Origin: Paragorgia papillata
Lineage: Eukaryota > Cnidaria > Anthozoa > Scleralcyonacea > Coralliidae
DNA: 64,000 nt
Reading direction: 5' to 3'
Assembly (NCBI GenBank): GCA_035771165.1
Contig: JAWNZC010000445.1
Location: forward strand, 4,575,501 to 4,639,500
Below the pieces are notes generated by a model. That model had not been told where the DNA came from and did no database searches. It saw only the letters and a list, made by a program, of their open reading frames with translations. Every line of letters starts with the position of its first letter. Within the stretch, counting starts at the first letter, position 1. Shown here in pieces: positions 56,901-64,000 of this stretch. Made by a program: the position numbers and the translations under genes.

Positions 56901-59900
56901 TCGGGAAACATTTTCTTTTAACCTAAGTTATTTAAATATGTAAAGATCCCACAGACCATAGAGGCACTTTAACAGTGCAGCTGTTGTTACAGCTTAGCCC
57001 AAGAGTTTTTTTTTATTTGTAGTTCCATTCCTCAGATTTTATGAGCAGTCGTCGAGTGGAGCTAAGGAGTGAACTCCAATCATCTACTCCTTTCGTCGTT
57101 GAAATTCTAACCAAAGCTCTTGTGTCTGAAACACCAATTAGACTTCAGGTAGGTTTTTCTTTTGTTGTTTCTGTTTGTGTTTATATGATGAAATAAACAG
57201 AATAATGCATGGCCGCTTGGAGATAAGGAATTTGTCTTCTCGTTTTTTTTTCAGTTTCTAGAAGTCTTTCACCTTAAGCGCAGGGCCGCCGAGGGGGGGG
57301 GGGGGGGGGACGCTAGGGAGGCAAGTTGGCCCGGGGACCCAGCTTGAAGAAGGGCCCCCTAAAATTTTTGAGATTTGAGTTTTTGACGTAAGATACGAAA
57401 CAAATTTATAGAACAAATTATTCTACAAAAATAGTGTAATAACAAGAATTTACCGCGAAGGAAAAATTTTTGCCAGTGAGCCGTCAATTTGGATAATTGC
57501 CGTCATTTTCGCTAAAGATATGCTTAGTCGAAATGGAATTTCGAGCTGCTATTTTTAGCCCAAAATGCGGACAAACAAACCAAAATTGTCTTACAAATGA
57601 TTGCAAATGAGCCACTTAAGAAATGGTTCATGGTTTGGCGTGCTCCATCGAGTTACGGATGCACGCGGGAAGTTCGGAGAGTACGAGTTGGTCGAGGCGT
57701 AGCCGAGAACAACTCTAGATTTTTTAGTGCTCTCCAACTTCCCAAGTGCATCCATAACTCAATGGAGCACGCCAAACCATGAACAGAGAATCAGACACAA
57801 AACAACGGAAAACAATATTTATTTCGCTGATTGAAAATGAGTTTCTCATTACATTTGAAATTGCCGTGCCATCGAGTTATGGAGCACGCACAGTAGCCAA
57901 TCTGAAACGCCGTTGTATTACATCTATGTTATAATATCTATTGTTTGAACTGCAAGAATTGTGGGTAAAAGCGGACAAACTTAAATAGTGACATCATCAC
58001 GACGGAGCGCTATTTAAATTTGTCTTCTTGATTTTAACTGATATCTTGTGTTTTCAACTTTCATGGACGCTTGGAGATAAGGAATTTGTCTTTCAGTTTC
58101 TAGAAGTCTTTCACCTTAAGCGCAGTGCCGCCGAGGGGGGGGGGGGGGGGGGGGGGGGAGGCGCTAGGGGGGGAAGTTGGCCCGGGGACCCAACTTGAGA
58201 AGGGCCCCCTAAAATTTAATATTTTTTTTGAGATTTGAGTTTTTGACGTAAGAAAACATGAGGCCCAGAAAGCATAATAATCAGTAACACTAACTTTATT
58301 TTTATCCAACCCAGGGAACCAATTGGGAACACGTAGACACATTCCTATGATGTGTGACGTCAGCAGGGGCCCCAAATCGATAATTTGCCCCGGGCCCCCC
58401 AATTTCTCCCGGCGGCCCTGCTTCAGCGTTCCTTTGTCATAATCTTTCTCACTATGAATCAGATCATAATCTCTCTGATGTTTTTCTAGATGACTGTCCA
58501 TATCCGCTATGGCAAAAATTTTTCATATACTGACCAATCTTGCTTTCATCAGCCTATCCAATGTTCTGTCTAACTTTAACGCTTTAATCTGTCATACAAT
58601 GAGATTTATTATATGGTATGGGTTATTTTCGGTTAAATCACGCGCTGTGATTGGTTGATTAAGAATCCTCCGTAATGCCCGTGGGCATTATGAAAACTGT
58701 TAAAGCTCTACGATCGGAAACAAACAAAAAATCCTAAAGAGCAGCTTTAAGAAACATTTATTGCCACAAAACGACGAAAATAAATGAAAGTATATTTAAT
58801 CAGTCCTCGCAATTTTGATAAATCCTCGTTAGACAAAAAAAAATTGCCGTCGATATTTTAGAGTTCGGAGGCAGTTCGACAGTAATTTTTTTATGCTAAA
58901 TAGAAACGAATTACAGTAAAGACATCCATTTGCAATTTTGCAGAATGTTTACATACGACTAGTTTATTTAATATGATTGCTTGTGAAATTCATTAATAAT
59001 TCGTGAAGAAAATTCAAAAGAAATGAATCTTTAATCAGTGTTTGTAAACGTGATACAGAATACTAGTGGTGGTATCAGCATTTTGTTAGCTCTTAATCAC
59101 AAACATTTTAAACACTCGTTGACAGCTCTGCCTGATTGTTGAAGCAAAACAGCATAAAACCATTGTAAAAAGAGCGATAACTTACATGGAAGAAACCCGT
59201 CGTTACGCGTGGCCAGCGGTGTGTATATGTTTGGTTGAAGTTACATGAAGTATGAGGACTACTTACGGACTTACTTACGGACTTACACACTCCATAAGCC
59301 ACAAAAATCAAAAAGTGTTCTCAAAAAAATAACTCACTTACCGAATTCTTTTCTGTAAACACACGAACGAGCAACTAAAACTAATCATCAATAATCATCT
59401 GTTCATAAACATAGCAGTGAAGTTTCTTAGAAGAATTAATCGAATTGAGAAGGCAGTGCCCACAAAAATCTTCGTTGGCAAAAAATTGCCGTCGATAATT
59501 TCATCTTCGAGGGCATTATCGGCGGCAATTGCCTTTTGCCGTCGAAAATTGCGAGGACTGTTTAATATCCAGACGAGAAAACACTGCAAAAAATAACGCT
59601 AGTCTGGCATTTTGACGAAGTTAAAGGAGTGGAGACCAGAAAATACATGATTAATTTTGAAATAAATAGTGTCATATAATAAACTACTAATAACTTCGAC
59701 CGTTCGATTTTTACGATAAAATATTAAACCTCGGCCTTGAACGTATTAACCTCACTATCGCTCGGCTAATACAGCAAGGCCTCAGTTTGATATTTTACTA
59801 TAAAGACCTCACCAGTTCACGGTCATTAAGTAGTTAATACTACTTGTTTCATTTATTATGATACGTTTAATATATTACTTAAAGTGCCTATAAACTCAAA

Positions 59901-62900
59901 TAAGATATTACTGATATGGATTCTATATAAAGTGAATGCCAAAATATCTTTTGACTTGAACTTTTATTTCTTGTTATATTGAGGTTTGTATTTCCAAAAT
60001 GGTAATGAGATGACGTCAATGTAGGCATTTGTGTGTGTGTTTTTCTTTTCTTATGATAAACCGCTTGAAGATTTTAATTAAAAAAATGATAAAATACAGA
60101 ATATACTATTCAAGTATTCCATTAACATGTGAATTGGATAATATTATGTATGCAAATTATGCCTACATAAACGTCATTCTCATTACCATTTTGGAAATAC
60201 AAACCTCAATATAACAACAAATAAATGTTTAAATTAAATAATATTTTGGCATTCAACTATACACATTAAATAGAATCATATTTGGGTTTATAAAAATATT
60301 ATATTATATTTGTGTTATCCTCCAGGCTTTGCGATGTCTTATCAGTTGGGTGCAATTTGGAATGACCATGTCTGATGTGGATAACTTGGAACCATGTATT
60401 GCATCATCTCTCAAAGAAGATGAATTGTTTGATACCGCTATTGACGCCTTAGTCGAAGTAACTACGTGCCCAGGAAGCTTCAGGTAATATAACGACCATT
60501 ATATACGTATTATTATTTTTTAGCGAACGCCATTTACCAGAGAGACAGGTTAGACCGCTGCCGAATATTTTGCGCCCGCGCGAGCTCTCAACCAAAAAAG
60601 AGCGGGAAAGTAGTGTTACTCTGTAATTCAACGAGACTTCCACACGCGTTTCTTGCAAATTTTAAGAAAACTACTGAACTTTTAAGGTTCGTGCTCGTAC
60701 GTGCTGTATAGCTGCATTATAGATATCTTTAAATATTTTGAGATAGCTTGTTCGTCATTTCATAGTCAATCGAGATATGGTCTGGAAGCTGTGATTTTAT
60801 GTTGAACCGTACCTTACACCGTACACATCCTTTGTTTTAGGTTTATTAATATTTAAATAGCACGGTTGAGCAACTGAAACGTTGCTATTGGATAATTCGT
60901 TCATTATACTAAAATACAATGTGTTCAGTGACCGTGCACCGTGCACAAAAATGCATAAAGGCGAACAAAAAGATAGACCAAAGACTTAGCTGAGTTTCCA
61001 GACCATATCTCGATTGACTATGGTCATTTTCATGGCTTTTTTCTTAAAACACAAATGAATAGTCGAGTCTTACTTGGTCTTCACTGTCTGGTTGTTGTTG
61101 CCACGGTTATTTCCACAAACTCACGCATGCGCAAACGTTTGGTAGCGGTGTCTGCACAACCTTATGTTGATGTTTTCTTATTTGTAGAGAACCTTCTTTT
61201 GTAAAGAAATATATAAAACGGGCTGTGGAATTAGGCGAAACGCTTAAAAAGGCGCTTCTAATTGCAGATATGGTAAGATTTGAACGCTAATATAATATCG
61301 AAGCAAATATGTTTGAACCGCCCAGGACCGTAAGTTATAGTCAGATCGAGTGAAAACCGCACCTGGTTAAAATTTCATGTTCAACATAACCCAGGTACTT
61401 GATGTATAGGCCCGAGCCCATCACAAACTCTAACTGTAACCCAGAATTCCAGTGAAGTACTTGGAAATCAGTTCATGTTTAATATGCACCAATTTCTAGG
61501 TTAGGGTTTGTGTTGGGTCCAGGCCGACATAAAGTACCTTTACCTTCTGGGCCTGGGCAAGATTAGATTCACTATCTACCTGCTGATCAATGGTTAGTCC
61601 TATTTTCTTGTGAGGTCATGTTTAAATTTTGATTTAATCAGTATTGAAAACAATGATCTATCTTGGCGCGACGTAGTTTTAGATGTTGCTGAACCGGTGA
61701 CGTTTGATATATAACAACTCCAATAAAAACAATGACAACGATCAAGTACACGTGATATTGTTGTATGGTGTAGAGTTACCTGAAGCCAAGAAAATATTAC
61801 AGAAACATCAAGGTTAAACGCCCCATTTACCAATGAGGTTCTGTCTAATCTGTGTTATCGTGAACTTGATATCGAATGAAATGATTATATTTTGAGCTCA
61901 TTTATGTAATGGGACCTGCCAGGTTTGGAGTGGCCATTGTGTCATTTTGCCATGGAATAATGGCTGAGTATTGTAGAACAATGGCTGACGATTGTTCCAA
62001 GGTGAAATGGCACAACAGCAGGACCTGCTGTACAACAAAGACGCCCCACGAATCTGGAAGAGTATTATACTTCAAGTGTTCTTGAAGTGCAACACAGCTG
62101 AGGGCCTTTATAACCATCATGTTGCTTCTGAATACTGTATCATACTTTTTCTTCCTTTTTTTTTTTTGAGTCACATACAAGTAATAATAATTTAGGTATA
62201 ATGGTCGATCTGAGCAACGCAAAAATGTTATCACAAAACATATTGCTGCACGACTTTCCCAGACGTCTCCCAATTGGCTAGTAAAATTGTCTGGCGTTAG
62301 ACAAAGTAGAAAGATAACGTTGTTGCACAACAACAATGCCCATGAAAGGGTCTGCTAGCATGCAATTCAGAAAAAATGGATTCTTTTTTTTTTAGGACAA
62401 AGCCGTTGGCTTGTGTCGGTTTGTCGTCTCCCTTGGTGAAACCCACTGTAAGCTTTTGCTGAGTCCTGATACACCTGAAGAACGACAAATCTCCACAATG
62501 TTTGTCAGTCTAATACTGGTACGTGAACTATATTTATTGTGTAGTATATACATACAGTATGACCGTATTTTAGATACTGATAATCCATTGGTCTCTAACC
62601 TTTGATGACAAATTGAACTACAATCAGTGACAAAAGTGTTTTGGCACTTTGGCAACATTTTTTGCTTTACGTATTTCCCAGGCCCTCTTTCAATGTTAGT
62701 TACTATTTAAGCGCTTTTCTCAACGTTCACTTGGTCTCTTATTTTCTATTGAACATTGAACAAGGAGAGATATACTATATTACAAACAAATTGTAAAATA
62801 TATTACTGTGATTATCACAAATTGAAATACGAAGTGTTCCAAGGTATTTTGTCACTGATTGTAGTTCGTAGAACTAATTGGGGAAACTATGGCGTTGATT

Positions 62901-63917
62901 GTGCTGAGGGAGGGAAGCTTGTGAACCTTGAGAAAAACTCTCAAGTCACAGGAGAGAACCAACAACTCGACTACCCCAGTCCGACCGAGCTTAGCCTCAA
63001 CCACATTCGTGCAGCTGTGGGATGCGGCGCGGTACTACGTTTGAGCGGTCGATCTCGCAACTTCCACACCAATTTCAATGAATTAGACATCACATTCTGA
63101 AATCCCTTCTTGCGTGTGTACTACTGTATGTAGCTATCGACATGACTTTCTTTGGTGCATGTGCAGATTCAACTCGTAATTGCTATATTTCTTTTTTCAT
63201 AAGGACTGTACTAATTGTCCCGGATATTACCCCGCAGACGAGCAGTGCAGTGAGATGACGTTTACGTTCTGGTATACACTTCAGGTAATGTGTAATTTGT
63301 CGTTAACTTTTGGAGCAATGTTTGCATCTAAATTATATCTATACGTTAACGTAACCTAAGCTTGGACTGGTCATTGTGCCATTTTGCCTTGGGACAATGG
63401 GCAATAAGTACTCAGTTATTGTTTTATGGCCAGTCCAAGCCTGACGTATAAACCCTACATATGTCCAGTAGTATTAATAAAAATAAATCGCCAAAAAGAT
63501 AACATCCATCTTAGAACTGGAGCTTCCGCGTTGCATACGAGGAACGCTATACCCTACACTACAACCGCTGTTATACCAGGCAAATTTTTTGCTACTTGCA
63601 ACGCAACCGGTGGGTGTACGTCATACGATAACTGTGTGTGACACTCTTAGTTTGTAATAGAAGTAACATTTCAGGTTCTTTGTTAACTTGCAACATTAGA
63701 AATCCTACAGCAACTTGCAATGTCTTTTTCAGCAAAAATTATATTGTAAGTTGCAAGGAAAATTTGTGGGCATGCACTAAAGGGTTAAAAAGCTTTACAC
63801 GTGTACATCACTTGCATTCTTGACTGTAATTTTTAGGACGAGATTTTATCCACAGATCCCGTGATTTCAGAGCAACATAAGCAGAACTATGGATCGTTTT
63901 ATGTTGGATTAACACGG
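44919..63917 (+). CDS. IPO13: Importin-13, 5' part, 12 exons, continues past the right edge
   Basis: The exons are 44919-44969, 47851-47976, 48721-48779, 49377-49485, 50090-50182, 55403-55456, 57023-57148, 60326-60483, 61188-61272, 62396-62518, 63204-63284 and 63837-63917, with compatible phases and 382 residues so far. IPO13 is a HEAT-repeat karyopherin that carries cargo in both directions through the nuclear pore under RanGTP control. Exons 2-3 form the importin-beta N-terminal domain (WLLEVQKLPQAW, FFGASLLHYKI); later matches to vertebrate IPO13 from memory include LEVVTVLPEE, ALRCLISWVQ and MTFTFWYTLQDEILS. About 40% of the usual 960 residues are present. The introns are large and full of MITEs. 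Confidence 0.92.
44970..46092. other. IPO13 intron 1, left part
   Basis: A short inverted repeat GAACTTCTATTAAGTGG / ACCACGAATGGTGATAGAAG lies at about 45728-45815, and a degenerate CCCTTT-family core (TCTAATGCCAGACAATTTTA) at 46060. No exon seen. Confidence 0.4.
46093..46380. mobile_element. hAT-type MITE (46101-46372) with perfect 8-bp TSD
   Basis: tacagatg at 46093-46100 and 46373-46380 flank TAGGGATGTACCGGATACCA and its inverse ending ACATCCCTA. The interior iterates CCGGATACCGG. Confidence 0.88.
46734..47055. mobile_element. TTAA-flanked foldback element (46738-47051)
   Basis: TTAA at 46734-46737 and 47052-47055; ends AGTGGCTATGTCATCCTCAG and CTGAGGATGACATAGGCACT. The arms extend almost to the centre, interrupted by a short loop. 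Confidence 0.88.
47430..47750 (+). mobile_element. SINE with tRNA-like plus 5S-rRNA-like head
   Basis: GGCGTGTGCTGTTAGCGCGC at 47431, then GTTAAGCCCGGTCGGACGGG and TTAGTACTTGGATGGGTGAC at 47466-47510, very close to the internal region of 5S rRNA. Central motif ACCGGGTTCTCCGGTTTTCC at 47588. Second copy of the 28.6-kb family. Confidence 0.82.
47851..47976 (+). CDS. IPO13: IPO13 exon 2
   Basis: ALYTLYGDPNLANKDSAHRW, LLEVQKLPQAWQVCWRL; start of the importin-beta N-terminal domain. Phase 0-0. Confidence 0.9.
47980..48715. other. IPO13 intron 2
   Basis: A diverged CCCTTT-type inverted pair spans about 48190-48320 (AACCCTTTCACATTTAC / GTGAATTGG..GAAAGGGT). Otherwise AT-rich with no recognised feature. 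Confidence 0.4.
48721..48779 (+). CDS. IPO13: IPO13 exon 3
   Basis: APEVQFFGASLLHYKITKY plus a split Trp codon; the FFGA-L-x-KI motif is typical. Donor GT 48780, phase 2. Confidence 0.9.
48781..49376. other. IPO13 intron 3, nothing recognised
   Basis: AT-rich, many TACTGTA/ATACAG runs, no inverted ends seen. Confidence 0.4.
49377..49485 (+). CDS. IPO13: IPO13 exon 4
   Basis: SELPENQYEQLKSEIIRYV, ARIVLTRLCIA. Donor GT 49486. Confidence 0.9.
49540..49945. repeat. (AATC)n-based satellite
   Basis: CAATCAATCAATCTGCAAT-type units with an inserted unique segment and an AAAT tract at 49845-49876. Confidence 0.85.
50090..50182 (+). CDS. IPO13: IPO13 exon 5
   Basis: MAAFAIQTMPHHWPNVIRDV, IKIFEEASISQ. 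Phase 0-0. Confidence 0.9.
50338..50813. mobile_element. TTAA-flanked foldback element (50342-50809)
   Basis: TTAA at 50338-50341 and 50810-50813; ends AGGACATTAGCAAC and GTGCTATTGCCCT. Arms of about 170 bp share TAGAAGATCCTTTACAACTT and GGTGTGGGGTAAAATATTTT. Confidence 0.85.
51182..51778. mobile_element. TTAA-flanked MITE (51186-51774) nested in the hAT element
   Basis: TTAA at 51182-51185 and 51775-51778 flank GGTGGCTCCCTA and TAGGGAGCCACC. Removing it restores a continuous CGATTTAACCGATG in the hAT subterminal repeat. Confidence 0.85.
52292..52620 (+). pseudogene. BED-type zinc finger fragment of a hAT transposase
   Basis: Reads MSQSAVWHFFKKAEKPDDSP, ECKICTRSVKNKGGNTSNL, MQHLRRIHP: the aromatic W-x-F-F, C-x2-C and H-x4-H of a BED finger. 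The frame runs into the subterminal repeat and no catalytic domain follows, so it is a transposase relic or a captured domain. Confidence 0.75.
52681..52785. repeat. 105-bp near-perfect hairpin with 1-nt loop
   Basis: Arms 52681-52732 and 52734-52785 pair with two mismatches. It touches the right duplication of the hAT element. Confidence 0.85.
53340..53511 (-). repeat. tRNA-derived relic followed by a short hairpin
   Basis: On the minus strand CTGAGGTAGAGCGGCGGACC (A-box side) and GCGAGTTCAAATCCCGCTCG (B-box side); next to it CTAGTCCTCTTTTCTCTCGA / TCGAGAGAGAGGACTAG forms a hairpin at 53447-53511. Confidence 0.6.
54220..54505. repeat. GGCGGCGC-type element fragment
   Basis: TACCTCTGCCAGCAGGG is an end of the TACCTC MITE family; GGCGGCGCTTATTCGG at 54241 and GGGGCGGCGCTAAATCG near 54475 with TACGGTAAT suggest another MITE. 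Confidence 0.45.
54505..55110. repeat. Dispersed repeat, copy 1 (copy 2 at 57404-57935)
   Basis: Both copies share AAATTTATAGAACAAATTAT, CAAAATGCGGACAAACAAAC and the inverted pair GTGCTCCATCGAGTTATGGA / TCCATAACTCAATGGAGCAC. Confidence 0.8.
55403..55456 (+). CDS. IPO13: IPO13 exon 6
   Basis: 18 codons, HIDLRPVLLEVVTVLPEE. Preceded by a 5.2-kb intron with several nested transposons. Confidence 0.9.
55457..56414. other. IPO13 intron 6
   Basis: Region 55580-56110 has iterated GACGCATTAA / TAGACGCAT-type motifs (CGTCTAGACGCATACTGCG, AAGACGCACTAAAA), possibly the subterminal array of another hAT-like element; ends not resolved. Confidence 0.4.
56415..56972. mobile_element. TTAA-flanked foldback element (56419-56968)
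   Basis: TTAA at 56415-56418 and 56969-56972; ends AGTGCCTCTATAG and CATAGAGGCACT; inner arms share GTCTTTACATATTTAAATAA and GAAATTTTTTCTCAAAAATA. Confidence 0.88.
57023..57148 (+). CDS. IPO13: IPO13 exon 7
   Basis: FHSSDFMSSRRVELRSELQS, VVEILTKALVSETPIRLQ. Phase 0-0. Confidence 0.9.
57215..58260. repeat. Local duplication containing two copies of a hAT MITE end
   Basis: GCTTGGAGATAAGGAATTTG and TTTCTAGAAGTCTTTCACCT followed by TTAAGCGCAG precede both the truncated hAT copy at 57284 and the complete one at 58123. The first is broken after GACGTAAGA by repeat copy 2 (57404-57935). Confidence 0.78.
58115..58428. mobile_element. hAT-type MITE (58123-58420) with near-perfect 8-bp TSD
   Basis: cttaagcg (58115-58122) and cttcagcg (58421-58428) flank CAGTGCCGCCGAGGGG and CCGGCGGCCCTG. 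Contains a poly-G run of about 25 bp. Same family as the element in the GPCR tail. Confidence 0.82.
58430..59880. other. IPO13 intron 7, middle
   Basis: A TCATTAATAATTCGTGAAGAA tail at 58990 belongs to the hairpin family of 14.6 kb. GCCGTCGA(T/A)(A/T)ATTT-type repeats recur near 58848, 59488 and 59540. No exon seen. Confidence 0.4.
59881..60300. mobile_element. TTAA-type foldback, right end decayed
   Basis: TTAA|AGTGCCTATAAACTC at 59879; arms share TATTGAGGTTTGTATTTCCA and CCAAAATGGTAATGAGA with their complements near 60190. The right terminus has lost AGTGCC. Confidence 0.7.
60326..60483 (+). CDS. IPO13: IPO13 exon 8
   Basis: ALRCLISWVQFGMTMSDVDN, ELFDTAIDALVEVTTCPGSF. Donor GT 60484, phase 2. 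Confidence 0.9.
60761..61022. mobile_element. MITE with perfect 27-bp inverted ends
   Basis: CATAGTCAATCGAGATATGG and following TCTGGAA at 60761-60787 are exactly inverted at 60996-61022. 262 bp, in IPO13 intron 8. Confidence 0.85.
61188..61272 (+). CDS. IPO13: IPO13 exon 9
   Basis: REPSFVKKYIKRAVELGETL, KKALLIADM. Donor GT 61273. Confidence 0.9.
61273..62395. other. IPO13 intron 9
   Basis: A minus-oriented CCCTTT-family copy lies at about 62270-62357 (AAATTGTCTGGCGTTAGACA, CATGAAAGGGTC). GGCCATTGTGTCATTTTGCC near 61932 resembles the MITE at 63361-63445. Confidence 0.45.
62396..62518 (+). CDS. IPO13: IPO13 exon 10
   Basis: DKAVGLCRFVVSLGETHCKL, EERQISTMFVSLIL. Phase 0-0. Confidence 0.9.
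62519..63203. other. IPO13 intron 10, nothing firm
   Basis: ACTACAATCAGTGACAAAA near 62620 is inverted against TTTTGTCACTGATTGTAGT near 62846, suggesting another foldback of about 250 bp. No exon recognised. Confidence 0.45.
63204..63284 (+). CDS. IPO13: IPO13 exon 11
   Basis: DCTNCPGYYPADEQCSEM, TFTFWYTLQ; the GYYP and TFWYTLQ segments are conserved in the family. Confidence 0.9.
63361..63442. mobile_element. Miniature foldback
   Basis: GCTTGGACTGGTCAT at 63361 is inverted against ATGGCCAGTCCAAGC at 63428-63441. Confidence 0.6.
63837..63917 (+). CDS. IPO13: IPO13 exon 12 (last in window)
   Basis: DEILSTDPVISEQHKQNYGS, FYVGLTR; donor GT 63918. Confidence 0.9.
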
Positions 63918-64000
63918 GTAAGTAACCATGGATAACAATGTTAGTATAATAAGTAGTATCATTGGGAGATGTTGTCTTTTAATTATCATCTCCCAAGTGT

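Overview
The window is nuclear DNA of an animal. All protein genes found read on the + strand; two of them and the visible part of a third are cut into short exons by GT-AG introns packed with transposon relics and microsatellites. The gene content (cbEGF/vWA/FN3/CTCK matrix protein, MCM9, importin-13, a rhodopsin-class GPCR) is metazoan. An AT-rich genome with many foldback MITEs and tRNA- and 5S-derived SINEs would fit an anthozoan cnidarian (sea anemone or coral), but that placement is inference, not a search result.

Region 1 (about 0.3-18.9 kb) is the 3' part of a large modular extracellular protein. Exons 331-915 and 3258-3833 encode two vWA domains, 4847-5062 plus 5552-5644 one FN3 domain, ten exons between 6528 and 13281 one calcium-binding EGF repeat each, 13596-14177 and 16100-16678 two more vWA domains, and 17559-17636 plus 18635-18885 a C-terminal cystine knot (CTCK). 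Every internal exon is phase 1-1, as expected for exon shuffling. The start codon and signal peptide lie outside the window.

Region 2 (21.3-41.9 kb) is MCM9, a helicase-family ATPase of homologous recombination, in eight exons (665 codons plus stop). It ends just after the AAA+ module, without the long C-terminal tail of vertebrate MCM9. Its 10.7-kb second intron contains a complete single-exon class A GPCR gene (30828-31805) on the same strand. A 215-bp hAT-type MITE with a perfect 8-bp target-site duplication sits at the 3' end of that ORF and supplies its last codons and stop.

Region 3 (44.9 kb to the right edge) is the 5' part of importin-13 (IPO13): 12 exons, 382 residues, still open at the right edge.

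The introns hold many non-autonomous transposons whose ends can be set from target-site duplications: four TTAA-flanked foldback elements with related AGTGCC-type ends, three TTAA-flanked CCCTTT-type elements, another TTAA element nested in a hAT element that carries a BED zinc finger, a TA-flanked element with its empty site preserved, a TAA-flanked Harbinger-type MITE, and five hAT-type elements with 8-bp duplications. There are also three SINEs sharing a central motif (two with a fused tRNA-like/5S-rRNA-like head), several hammerhead-ribozyme-like cores, and long microsatellites. No intact tRNA gene, rRNA gene, CRISPR array or complete transposase was found.
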